A stretch of DNA of 64,000 nt from assembly GCF_009830945.1 (NCBI RefSeq), contig NZ_VWVV01000028.1:1-64000 (forward strand), given 5' to 3'. Below the pieces are notes generated by a model. It worked only from the letters and a program-made list of their open reading frames with translations. It was not told the DNA's origin and did not search any database. Source of the DNA: Nocardiopsis sp. FR4. Lineage in GTDB: Bacteria > Actinomycetota > Actinomycetes > Streptosporangiales > Streptosporangiaceae. Position numbers and translations under genes: made by a program. Positions 42,532 through 50,486 of this stretch are shown piece after piece (positions within the stretch are counted from its first letter, which is position 1; each line of letters opens with the position of its first letter).

Positions 42532-43899
42532 CTACCGCTCCTGGCGTGCGATGCTGGTCTGCTCCTCGCGGGAGAGCAGTTTCAGGCGCTTGCGTCCACG
42601 CTCGGCGCCCAGCTCCTCCTCGCGGGCCTCGATCCGCTGCCAGCCCTCCCAGGTGGTGTACCGCACCCCGCGCGCCTCCAGCAGGGCGCGGAAGGCGGTG
42701 GGGTCGGGCTCGGCGGCCGGGGTGAACGACCCGCGGTCGGCGACCAGGTTGGTCACCGTCTCCAGGGCGTCGCCCTTGGTGTGGCCGATGAGGCCGACGG
42801 GGCCGCGCTTGATCCACCCGGTGGCGTACACGCCGTCCATGGGCTGCTCGTCCAGGTCCAGGACCCGGCCAGCGGCGTTGGGGACGACCCCGCGCTCCTC
42901 GTCGAAGGGCAGGTCGGCCAGGGGAGAGCCCAGGTAGCCGATGGCGCGGTAGACGGCCTGCACCTCGTGGTCGACGTACTCGCCGGTGCCCCGGACGCTG
43001 CCGTCGCCGGTCAGCTCCATGCGCTCGGTGCGCAGGCCCGTGACGCGGTCCTCGCCCAGCACGGCCACCGGGCTGTGCAGGAAGTGCAGGTGCAGACGGC
43101 GCTCGGCGCCGCGCGGGTCGCGGATCGCCCAGTTCTGCAGGACCTTGACGTTGGTCTTGACCTGGTTGGACTCCTCGCAGGCCTGGAGGCTGCCCTCGTC
43201 CATGTCGAAGTCCTCGGGGTAGACGATGACCTCGACGCCGGGCTGCTTGTCCAGCTCGCGCAGCTCCATCGGCGTGGCCTTGCACTGGGCGATGCCGCGG
43301 CGGGCGAAGACGTGCACGTCCGTGATCTGCTTGGCGCGCAGACCCTCGTACACGTTGTCGGTGATGTCGGTGTCCATCAGGTCCTCGGCGCTCTTGGCCA
43401 GGATGCGGGCCACGTCGACGGCCACGTTGCCCGCGCCGATCACGGCGACGCTGGTGCCCTCGACGTGCCAGGACGGGGAGACGTCGGGGTGGGAGTCGTA
43501 CCAGAAGACGAAGTCGGCGGCGCCGTGGCTGCCGGGCAGGTCGATGCCGGGGATGTCCAGCGGCCGGTCGCGGTCGCTGCCGGTGGCGAAGACGACAGCG
43601 TCGTAGTGGTGGCGCAGGTCCTCCAGCTTCAGGTCCACGCCGTACTCGACGTTGCCGTAGAAGGTGATCTCCGGCTTGTCCAGGATCTTGTGCAGTGCTC
43701 CCTGGATCTGCTTGATCCGGGGGTGGTCCGGGGCCACGCCGTAGCGGACCAGGCCGTAGGGGGAGGGCAGCTTGTCCAGGATGTCGATGCTGACAGACGT
43801 GCCGCACGCGGACAGGGTCTCGTCCTTGGTGAGCAGGTCCGCGGCGTAGATGCCCGCCGGGCCCGCACCCACGATTCCCACTCGCAGTGGTCGCGTCAT
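42532..43899 (-). CDS. fprA: NADPH--ferredoxin reductase, FprA/adrenodoxin-reductase family
   Basis: 455 aa from ATG 43899, with GGAG seven bases before it. It has an FAD Rossmann motif at the N-terminus (RVGIVGAGPAGIYAADLL), PYGLVRYGVAPDHPRIK, FYGNVEYG, an NADP site (VAVIGAGNVAVDVARILAKS), and the C-terminal VYATGWIKRGPVGLIGHTKG, which contacts FAD. This is the mycobacterial FprA type, passing electrons from NADPH to ferredoxins. An iron box lies 40 bp upstream, so it is probably induced under iron limitation. A role in reducing ferric siderophores or repairing Fe-S clusters is inferred. Confidence 0.93.
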   Translation of the reverse strand: MTRPLRVGIVGAGPAGIYAADLLTKDETLSACGTSVSIDILDKLPSPYGLVRYGVAPDHPRIKQIQGALHKILDKPEITFYGNVEYGVDLKLEDLRHHYDAVVFATGSDRDRPLDIPGIDLPGSHGAADFVFWYDSHPDVSPSWHVEGTSVAVIGAGNVAVDVARILAKSAEDLMDTDITDNVYEGLRAKQITDVHVFARRGIAQCKATPMELRELDKQPGVEVIVYPEDFDMDEGSLQACEESNQVKTNVKVLQNWAIRDPRGAERRLHLHFLHSPVAVLGEDRVTGLRTERMELTGDGSVRGTGEYVDHEVQAVYRAIGYLGSPLADLPFDEERGVVPNAAGRVLDLDEQPMDGVYATGWIKRGPVGLIGHTKGDALETVTNLVADRGSFTPAAEPDPTAFRALLEARGVRYTTWEGWQRIEAREEELGAERGRKRLKLLSREEQTSIARQER

Positions 43900-43940
43900 C
43901 GCACAGCTCCAAGTCTTCGCGCCAGAGTCGGACGCCATCA

Positions 43941-43959
43941 AAAGGTAAGGCTTGCCTAA
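43941..43959 (-). promoter_or_regulatory. Iron box upstream of fprA
   Basis: AAAGGTAAGGCTTGCCTAA matches the DmdR/IdeR consensus TTAGGTTAGGCTAACCTAA at 14 of 19 positions, with the palindromic core AGGTAAGGCTTGCCT intact. It lies 42 bp before the fprA ATG, a distance that fits promoter occlusion. Confidence 0.8.
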
Positions 43960-44271
43960 TCTATCCGGTGTCGGCACCGGGAAAACCTACTATAAAGGTG
44001 GAGAATTGCCGGGGCGGTGCCAGGGGCTCTCGGCGCCCCCGAAAACCGGTCCGGAGCGGCCCTCCCAGGCGGGAGCGGGTCCGTGGCCCCCGGCAGGCGT
44101 GCCGTAGGGGCCTCCAACCAGGGGTCAACGCCCGGTCAGCGGTGCTTGAGTTCCGATCGGGCTGTGGGGAAAGTCACCACGCGGTCACGGGTCCGCGGCG
44201 GGCCCGGGGCCCCAGCGGCCGCGCGCCTCCGCTCCCGGGCGCGGCCCGGGCGCGGAGGCCGGGGCGCTGGC
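43960..44271. other. Intergenic region between fprA and the acyltransferase gene
   Basis: Besides the fprA iron box just before it and the terminator hairpin at 44225-44259, I see no gene or operator here. Open frames have poor codon bias. Confidence 0.4.
44225..44259 (-). terminator. Terminator after the acyltransferase gene
   Basis: Arms of 8 bp (gcctccgc/gcggaggc) and 7 bp (cccgggc/gcccggg) stack with one mismatch around a gcg loop, 13 bases past the stop at 44272. Confidence 0.75.
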
Positions 44272-44955
44272 TCACCCCTGGTCGAGCTCGGCCTTGACCG
44301 AGGCGGCGAACCGGGCCACCCGCTCCTGGCCGGACAGCGCGGCGATGGCGTCCATGACGGCGTCCGTGGCCGCGCGGCGCGGGCGCGCCCGGTGCGCCTG
44401 GCCCCGCCACTCCGACAGGTCCACCGGCGCGCCGAAGCGCACCCCCACGCGGTTGAGGGAGGGCACCCTGCGGCCGTGGGGGAGGATGCGGTCGGTTCCG
44501 GCCAACGCCACGGGCACCACGGGGGCGCCCGTGGTCAGCGCCAGCCAGGCCAGCCCGGTCTGCCCCCGGTAGAGGCGCCCGTCGGGTGAGCGCGTGCCCT
44601 CCGGGAAGATCCCGAAGACCTCGCCGCCCTCCAGCACCTTGAGGCTGTTGTCCATGGCCTCCTGGGCGCTCTGGCCCGGGCGGCGGTCCACCGACAGCTG
44701 ACCGATGGCCCGCAGGGCCCGGGTGAACAGCCGCCGGGGCAGGGTCCCCTCGTCGAAGAGCTCCTGCTTGGCGATGAAGCGCACCGGCCGGGGGCAGGCC
44801 ACGCCGATGAAGAGGGGGTCGATCAGCGCCAGGTGGTTGGCGGCCAGGATCACCGGTCCGCTACGGGGGACGTGGTGGGCGCCCTCCACCCTCTGGGGCC
44901 ACACCAGGCGCGTGGCGGGCGCGATGACGGTCTTGGCGGCTCCGTACAGTGACAC
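44272..44955 (-). CDS. plsC: 1-acyl-sn-glycerol-3-phosphate acyltransferase (PlsC family)
   Basis: 227 aa from GTG 44955. It transfers an acyl chain to lysophosphatidate in phospholipid synthesis. The four LPLAT blocks are present: ILAANHLALIDPLFIG (NHxxxxD, catalytic His), FIAKQELF, VFGIFPEGTRSPDGRLY (EGTR, phosphate binding) and APVVPVALAGTD. There is a weak N-terminal hydrophobic helix and no signal. It has its own terminator, and a cyclase-family gene diverges from it. Confidence 0.9.
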   Translation of the reverse strand: MSLYGAAKTVIAPATRLVWPQRVEGAHHVPRSGPVILAANHLALIDPLFIGVACPRPVRFIAKQELFDEGTLPRRLFTRALRAIGQLSVDRRPGQSAQEAMDNSLKVLEGGEVFGIFPEGTRSPDGRLYRGQTGLAWLALTTGAPVVPVALAGTDRILPHGRRVPSLNRVGVRFGAPVDLSEWRGQAHRARPRRAATDAVMDAIAALSGQERVARFAASVKAELDQG

Positions 44956-45136
44956 TGGTCGGCTCTTCTCGCTGGTGGCGGGGGACGGGCGGGTGGCCTC
45001 CGAGCTTATCGGGGCCGGGCGGTGCCCGTCGTGGCCACGGGTCGGCGGAAGCCGCTCCCGCCGGAGGGCCGGGGGAGAGGGCCGGGGGAGATTGTCCCCC
45101 GGGGCCCTGCCGTGCCACAGGTCACAGCCGCTAGAG

Positions 45137-45152
45137 TTTGGTCTAGACCTCT
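45137..45152. promoter_or_regulatory. DasR-like operator upstream of the cyclase-family gene
   Basis: TTTGGTCTAGACCTCT matches the DasR-responsive-element consensus ACTGGTCTAGACCACT at 13 of 16 positions, including the full GGTCTAGACC core. It lies 50 bp before ATG 45202 and in the divergent region with plsC. Other GntR/HutC regulators share the GTCTAGAC core, so DasR itself is not certain. Confidence 0.6.
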
Positions 45153-45201
45153 GGCGCAGGTCAGGGGTCCCACCCGGACGCGTGAGCGAGGAAGAACAGC
45201 C

Positions 45202-45849
45202 ATGCCGAAACTGGTCGACGTCAGCCACCAGATCACCGACGGGATGACCACCTTTCCGGGTCTTCCGGAACCGGCCGTCGAGGAGAGCACCTCGGTCGCG
45301 GGCGGTGTCCCCGGCCGCGACACCAGCACCGGGCGCGTGGCCATGGTCGGCGCCACCGGTACCTACGTGGAGATGCCCGCCCACCGTTACCGCGACGGCG
45401 CCGACCTCGCCGACCTGGACCTGGACCGGGTGGCCGACCTGCCCGGCGTGGTCGTGGACGCCTCCGGGCGGATCGGGCCGGAGGCCTTCTCCGGCCTGGA
45501 CGTGCGCGGACGCGCCGTCCTGGTGCGCACCGGCTGGGACCGGCACTGGCGGACCGAGGCCTACGGCCAGGCCGAGCACCCGTACCTGACCGAGGCGGCC
45601 GCCAAGGCCCTCGTCGACGGCGGGGCCACCCTGGTGGGCACCGACTCGGTCGGCGTGGACGACACCGCGCCCGTCACCGAGGGCGCCCGGCCCGCGCTGG
45701 CCGTCCTGCTCGCCGCCGGGATCCCCGTGGTCTCGCACCTGTGCCTGCTCGACCAGCTCCCCCAGGAGGGCTTCACCTTCTTCGCGGTCCCCGCCAAGGT
45801 CCGCGGCATGGCCGCCTTCCCGGTGCGGGCCTTCGCCCTCACCGACTGA
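45202..45849 (+). CDS. Cyclase-family (kynurenine-formamidase-like) hydrolase
   Basis: 215 aa from ATG 45202. The cyclase-family fold is indicated by LVDVSHQITDGMTTFPG, GTYVEMPAHRYRDG, VRGRAVLVRTGWDRHW, PYLTEAAAKALVDGGATLVGTDSVGVDDT and IPVVSHLCLLDQLP. In kynurenine formamidase the metal site is HxGTHxDxPxH; here the line reads ATGTYVEMPAH (51-61), so both upstream His and the Asp are changed and only the last His remains. A subgroup with a 'TGTY' form seems common in actinomycetes. The reaction is unknown and formamidase activity is doubtful. Confidence 0.8.
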   Translation: MPKLVDVSHQITDGMTTFPGLPEPAVEESTSVAGGVPGRDTSTGRVAMVGATGTYVEMPAHRYRDGADLADLDLDRVADLPGVVVDASGRIGPEAFSGLDVRGRAVLVRTGWDRHWRTEAYGQAEHPYLTEAAAKALVDGGATLVGTDSVGVDDTAPVTEGARPALAVLLAAGIPVVSHLCLLDQLPQEGFTFFAVPAKVRGMAAFPVRAFALTD

Positions 45850-45888
45850 CCCCGCGGCCGGGGAGGCCGGGGAGGGGGTGGCCCGCGG

Positions 45889-48003
45889 TCACAGGTCGGC
45901 GTCCACGTCCCCCTGGGCCCGGCGCCGCTCGCGCTGGGCCCGGCGCTCGGCCTCCTGCCGGGCGGCGCGCTCGTCCTGGGCCACGGCGCTGGTCATCGCG
46001 CTGGACAGCGCCCGCAGCTCCATGTTGATCCGGGGGTAGGCGGGCAGCCGGGGCAGGGCCCCCATGCGCGGGGTGCGCCGCTCCTCCAACGAGGAGATCA
46101 GCTCGCGGAAGGCCAGGTCCACCCGTTGCAGGGTGATGATGCCCGTCGGCTCGGGCTTGTCCCGGGCCAGCGCCGACAGCGCCAGGTAGCCGGTGCGCTG
46201 GGTGGCCACCACCACCGGCCACAGCGGCAGGGTGGAGGAGGCGCGCGGGGCGTCCCCGATCGCGCTGTCGTAGACCCCGCGCAGGTTCACCAGGGCCGCC
46301 CGCATGTCCCGGCGCAGCCGGTAGCGGCGCTCCGGGCTGATCTCCACGTCCTGGTCCAGCACCTCCAGAATGCACTCGCGCGCGGTCCGCAGGACGCTGA
46401 CGATGGCCTGGGGCAGCCGGGTGGCCGAGGCGCGGCGCCACAGCAGCACCGAGCCGAGCAGCCCGAAGACCGAGCCCACGACGGTGTCGATGATCCGGGA
46501 CTGGGCCAGGTCGGTGATGGGCTCGGGGGCGGCGGTGAAGGACAGCAGCAGCGCCATCGGCGTCACCATCACCGAGGCGTAGAAGAAGTTGCGGCCCACC
46601 ACCAGCTGGGTCAGGCCCTGGAAGAGGCCGGCGAGCACGATCACCACGGACAGCGGCGGGTGCAGGGCGATCACCGCGGCGCCGAGGAACACCCCCACCA
46701 TGGTGCCCAGCGACCGCTGCAGGGCCCGGTTCATGGTCAGCACCACGCTGCCCGCCTGCAGCACGGCGGTGGTGGTCAGCCCGATCCAGTAGTAGTTGTC
46801 CAGGCCCATCCACAGGCCGAAGGCGCCCGCCGCGGTCACCGTGATCCACATGCGCAGCGCCGTGGGCCGCACCAGCGAGTCCCGCCCCAGGCTGGAGCGC
46901 AGCGCGTCCCACAGCGCCGGATAGCGCTGGTCGTGCAGCGTCGCCGCACGCTCGTCGTCCTCGTGGGAGGTGCGGCGCACCGCCTGGGCCGCTCGGGCCA
47001 GCTGGCCGTACAGCCTGGACTCCAGGGAGCGCGGGCGCAGGCCCCTGCGCAGCTCGTCGAGTTCTTCGGGGTCGGGGGCCCGGGAGGGGGCGGCCACGGC
47101 CGACGCCATGCGGTCGGCGAAGTCGGCGGCCTCTCCCGGCAGCCGGGCGGGGCGGGCCATGCACACCTGGGTGGTGACCAGGTGCACGTCCGAGACCCAG
47201 CGCAGCAGGGAGCGCAGCCGGGCCGCCTCCGGCGTGGTGCGGTAGCCGCGGGTCTGGGCGAGCAGCACGATCCGCCAGGCCTCGGCCACCGCCACCGAGG
47301 CCTCGTGCTGGGCGTGGTCCAGGTCGGGGGTGCCCACGGCCCGCAGCAGGGCGGCCAGCTGGCGGTAGGCCGCGGCCACGGCGCGGTACTCGGGGTGGCG
47401 GGCGCGCACGGGGGCGCCGGACATGGAGACCGCCCAGCCGATCGCCGCGCCGACCGCGGCCACCCCGGCGTGGAAGGGCACGTCGGCGACGCCGCCCGGG
47501 GCGATGGTGGAGATCGCGCCGACCAGCACGAAGAACAGCGGGCCCGGCCGGTCCACCCGCCAGGCGGCGCACACCCAGGTGGCGATCCCGGCGGTCAGCC
47601 CGATGGAGACCACGGGCGCCCAGGGTGCCAGGGCAGCGGCCAGGGAGCCCAGGGCCACGCTGGCCACGAACCCCAGTCCGACCAGGGCCAGGGCGGCCGA
47701 CCGGTAGGCGTAGGGCGTCTTCTTCTCGTACAGGACCGTCATCGAGCCCAGGGCGGCCAGCGTGCCCACCTCGGAGCCGAACGCCCACGTGGCCAGGGCG
47801 AAGGACAGGGACATGGACAGGGCCGCCTGGACCGCGGTGGTCCACGCCCAGGCGCCGGACTGCAGGCCGAACAGGGCTTTGAGGTCGACCCGCGGCCGGG
47901 GGCGCTCGCCCACCCGGACGCGTTCGGCGCCTTCGCCCGGGGAACCACCCGGGTCCATCGGCCCGGTGTCTCCAGTGGTTCCCAGATCTCGCACGATTTC
48001 CAT
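45889..48003 (-). CDS. FUSC-family integral membrane protein (aromatic acid exporter-like)
   Basis: 704 aa from ATG 48003. It has two membrane blocks: residues about 50-180 with six helices (WTTAVQAALSMSLSFALATW, LFFVLVGAISTIAPGG), and about 385-520 with LWMGLDNYYWIGLTTTAVLQ, QRSLGTMVGVFLGAAVIALH and RIIDTVVGSVFGLLGSVLLW. A soluble helical region sits between them, and a charged Arg/Glu-rich tail ends the protein. This duplicated layout fits the FUSC/YccS/AaeB group of putative aromatic-compound exporters. Substrate unknown. It is convergent with the cyclase gene, only 39 bp away. Confidence 0.85.
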   Translation of the reverse strand: MEIVRDLGTTGDTGPMDPGGSPGEGAERVRVGERPRPRVDLKALFGLQSGAWAWTTAVQAALSMSLSFALATWAFGSEVGTLAALGSMTVLYEKKTPYAYRSAALALVGLGFVASVALGSLAAALAPWAPVVSIGLTAGIATWVCAAWRVDRPGPLFFVLVGAISTIAPGGVADVPFHAGVAAVGAAIGWAVSMSGAPVRARHPEYRAVAAAYRQLAALLRAVGTPDLDHAQHEASVAVAEAWRIVLLAQTRGYRTTPEAARLRSLLRWVSDVHLVTTQVCMARPARLPGEAADFADRMASAVAAPSRAPDPEELDELRRGLRPRSLESRLYGQLARAAQAVRRTSHEDDERAATLHDQRYPALWDALRSSLGRDSLVRPTALRMWITVTAAGAFGLWMGLDNYYWIGLTTTAVLQAGSVVLTMNRALQRSLGTMVGVFLGAAVIALHPPLSVVIVLAGLFQGLTQLVVGRNFFYASVMVTPMALLLSFTAAPEPITDLAQSRIIDTVVGSVFGLLGSVLLWRRASATRLPQAIVSVLRTARECILEVLDQDVEISPERRYRLRRDMRAALVNLRGVYDSAIGDAPRASSTLPLWPVVVATQRTGYLALSALARDKPEPTGIITLQRVDLAFRELISSLEERRTPRMGALPRLPAYPRINMELRALSSAMTSAVAQDERAARQEAERRAQRERRRAQGDVDADL

Positions 48004-48046
48004 CCTAGAAGGGGACGAAACAGACAGGCTCCATGTCTGGGCGGGA

Positions 48047-49246
48047 TCACGCCCGGGTGACGGAGGTCTCGGACCCTCCGGCCCCCTCCGGCTCCCCGGG
48101 CGCCCCGGCGCGTTCCAGTGCCCGTTCCGCGCGTGCGGCGCGCTCCAGCGCCCGGTCGCGGGCCTCCTCGGCCACCGCCAGGCGCGCGGCGGCGGCCTCC
48201 CTGGACTCGGCCAGGGTGGTCTCGGCGTTCCTGCGCTGGGACTCCAGCGCGGCGTGGAGCCGTTCCAGCTCCGCGGTCAGGCGTTCGCGCTCGGCCGCGG
48301 CCGCGGCGCGGTCCGACTCCAGGCGCTCGCGAGCCCGCTCCAGTTCGGCGTCGAAGCGCTCGCGCTCGGCGGCCAGGGTCCGCTCGGCCCGGTCCGCCCG
48401 CTCCTCGGCGCGTTCGGCCCGGTCGCGGGCGCCCGTCGCGGCCAGGGCCGCCTCCTCGCACCGGCGGGCGTGCTCGGCGGCCTCCGCTCGCAGCCCGTCG
48501 GCCTCGGCACGGGCGTGCTGGAGGCGCCGGGAGGCCTCGGCCCGCTCGTGTTCGCGCTCCTCCCGGGCCCGTGCGGCCTGCTCGGCGATCCGGCGTTCGG
48601 CGGCGGCCAGGCCCGCGTTGGCCTCGGCCACGGCGGCGTCGCGCTCCAGCAGCGCCTGCTCGGCCTCCGCACGCCGGAGGTCGCGCTCGGCCTCGGCCGC
48701 GTCCCGGGCGGCCAGGGCCTCCTCGGCCATGCGCTCGGCCTCCTGCGTGGCGGCCACGGCGGAGGCGGCGGCGTCCTCGGCCACCCGGCGGGCGTGCTCG
48801 GCCTCGCGGCGGCGGTTCTCCGCCTCCAGACGGGCTCCGTCGGCCTCGGCGGCGTGCCGGGCCCCGGCCAGGCGGGCCGCCTCCACCTGCGCTTCGGCCG
48901 CGGCCGGATCGGTCATGGTGGCGAAGGCCTCCGTGGCCGCCCGCAGGGTCTCGGTGAGCTGTTCGCTCTGCACGGCGAAGCGGGTGAGCAGGTCGTCGGC
49001 GCGCAGGCGGGCGGCGGTGACGGGTTCGGCGGGCGGTACCGCCTCGGGGGGCACCGGGTCCTCGCCCTCCCGGGCGGCCCGGGTCCGCTCCTCGGCCTCC
49101 TGGGCCTGGCGCTGGCGTTCCTTCCAGGCCCGCCAGCGGGTGTGCTCGGGCAGATCGCAGTACTGGGGCGGACGACCGGGGGAGGAGGCGCGGGGCACAG
49201 GCCGGTCGCAGCCGGGGAAGTTGCAGGTGTTGGAGTCGGAGGCCAC
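48047..49246 (-). CDS. Long coiled-coil protein with an N-terminal Cys/His zinc-finger-like motif
   Basis: 399 aa. The first 35 residues carry CNFPGC...GRPPQYCDLPEH (Cys8, Cys13, Cys30, His35), a short treble-clef-like motif seen in actinomycete proteins that may bind DNA. Residues about 40-380 are almost continuous coiled coil, rich in Ala, Glu and Arg. GTG 49246 is chosen because the Cys motif begins there; no good ribosome-binding site precedes it. A KfrA-like or nucoid-associated role is possible, but I cannot assign a family. Confidence 0.75.
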   Translation of the reverse strand: MASDSNTCNFPGCDRPVPRASSPGRPPQYCDLPEHTRWRAWKERQRQAQEAEERTRAAREGEDPVPPEAVPPAEPVTAARLRADDLLTRFAVQSEQLTETLRAATEAFATMTDPAAAEAQVEAARLAGARHAAEADGARLEAENRRREAEHARRVAEDAAASAVAATQEAERMAEEALAARDAAEAERDLRRAEAEQALLERDAAVAEANAGLAAAERRIAEQAARAREEREHERAEASRRLQHARAEADGLRAEAAEHARRCEEAALAATGARDRAERAEERADRAERTLAAERERFDAELERARERLESDRAAAAAERERLTAELERLHAALESQRRNAETTLAESREAAAARLAVAEEARDRALERAARAERALERAGAPGEPEGAGGSETSVTRA

Positions 49247-49354
49247 GGGGTGAGCGTAGCGGTTCGTCCGCTCCGGGCGCGGGGGTGTGTCGCGCGGAGC
49301 GGACGAGCCCTGCGCGGGGGCCGGGGCGCCGCCGCACGGCACGGGGGCCGGCGG

Positions 49355-49540
49355 TCAGAGGGGTGGGATCCGGGCGCGCGGGAGGCGGAACCCGTTGCCC
49401 TGCGGCCCGGCCGGGACGTGCCAGCCCTCGTCGACGGGTCTGGCGCCGCGGGCGAGCAGCCGCTCCGGTTCGGCGCCCCGGTCGCGGTCGGCGGTGCCGA
49501 GGACCAGTTCACCGGTGCGGCATGCCGTGCCGGTCAGTGT
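49355..49540 (-). pseudogene. Remnant of a VOC/glyoxalase-family protein (C-terminal part only)
   Basis: An open stretch of about 61 codons ending at TGA 49355-49357 reads LVLGTADRDRGAEPERLLAR, then ARPVDEGWHVPAGPQGNGFRL. It resembles the C-terminal half of VOC-family proteins, where the usual text is 'LALGA..VD.GW.VLADPEGNEFC'. No in-frame start codon exists, the N-terminal half is missing, and a 42-bp perfect palindrome sits directly upstream. The metal-binding Glu position of 'GNEF' is Gly here. It looks like a decayed gene; a domain call from so short a piece is moderate at best. Confidence 0.5.
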
Positions 49541-49547
49541 ACGGAGA

Positions 49548-49589
49548 CGGCCCCGGGGGCGGGGCGGCGCCGCCCCGCCCCCGGGGCCG
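49548..49589. terminator. 42-bp perfect palindrome (21-bp arms)
   Basis: Every base from 49548 to 49568 pairs with 49569 to 49589, with no loop in DNA. It lies 37 bp past the stop of the minus-strand GNAT gene, so it is probably that gene's terminator, though its perfect symmetry is unusual. Confidence 0.7.
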
Positions 49590-49625
49590 GGGCCGTTCTC
49601 GGTACGCGCGGTCGGGCCGAACGCC

Positions 49626-50183
49626 TCAGTCGTGGGCGCCGAAGCCGTCCACGCGGCAGACCATCGTGGTCACGAAGGGGCGGAAGCCCTCCTGCTCCAG
49701 GAAGCGGATGTCCTCGGAGGCCGTGGCCAGGGCGGAGAACTCGATCTCGCGCACCCCCATGCTGGCCAGCTGGCGGCGCACCTCCTCCAGGAGCTTGGAG
49801 CCCACACCGGTGCCGGTGTACTCGGGGTCGATGGCGAAGGTCTGCACGACCCCGACCCGCTCGCCGCGGTCCCAGCTGCCCTGGGCGTTCTCGCGGACGG
49901 TGACCATGGCGTACCCGGCCAGGTCGTCTCCGTTCTCGGCCAGGATCGCCATGGTGTCGGGGTCGGCGAGCCAGGCGACGTACTGGGCCCGGCGCCTGCG
50001 CCAGGACTCGTCCAGGCTCACGGCGCTGATGATGTCGCTCAGGTGCGGAGCGGTCACCGTGTGCTGCTGGTGGAGGGCACCCCACAGGTCCGCGAGTTCC
50101 TCCACCTCGTGTGCGCCCAGGTAGCGGAAGCGCAGCACGCCCACGTCGGTCGGCTGAGGTTTGGTCATCAGCGAATTTTGCAT
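49626..50183 (-). CDS. GNAT N-acetyltransferase
   Basis: 185 aa from ATG 50183, with GAGAAG before it. It shows GNAT features: AILAENGDDLAGYAMVTVRE, VVQTFAIDPEYTGTGVGSKL (acetyl-CoA binding loop with 'TGTGVGS'), VREIEFSALATASEDIRFLE and GFRPFVTTMVCRV. Substrate unknown. It is divergent from a LysR gene, with a 303-bp gap. The preceding in-frame stretch to 50306 has no Met-proximal ribosome-binding site and was left out. Confidence 0.85.
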   Translation of the reverse strand: MQNSLMTKPQPTDVGVLRFRYLGAHEVEELADLWGALHQQHTVTAPHLSDIISAVSLDESWRRRRAQYVAWLADPDTMAILAENGDDLAGYAMVTVRENAQGSWDRGERVGVVQTFAIDPEYTGTGVGSKLLEEVRRQLASMGVREIEFSALATASEDIRFLEQEGFRPFVTTMVCRVDGFGAHD

Positions 50184-50486
50184 GTTCTTCTCACCCGTTC
50201 CAGCAGCATTGGGTGCTGATCCCCCGACGGTCCCCGATTCCAGGACCCTTGATTGAGCTGTGGAACCGACTGTACGTGCCGGTACCAGTCGGGGTGGGTG
50301 TGACACAGGGAAAGACTTGCGCGAGATATCTTCAGGGAAAGAACGGTGAATCTTTCTCGCGGCTTTCCCGGTGGGTGTGGCGTGCCTCTCCCACTGCGGG
50401 GAGTGTGCAGGGAATCACTCCCCTAACCGGGGCAACGGAGGCGAAACCACCAGGAAACCAGTCCGTACTGGCATAAGTTGGTGGGC
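50184..50486. promoter_or_regulatory. Divergent leader region with alternative hairpins before the LysR gene
   Basis: ggggagtg (50398-50405) can pair with cactcccc (50416-50423), an 8-bp hairpin. The same ggggag can instead pair with ctctcc (50386-50391) just upstream. Such mutually exclusive stems resemble an attenuator in the LysR leader. I could not match the region to a known riboswitch. The rest, 50184-50370, is less GC-rich and likely carries both promoters. Confidence 0.4.
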
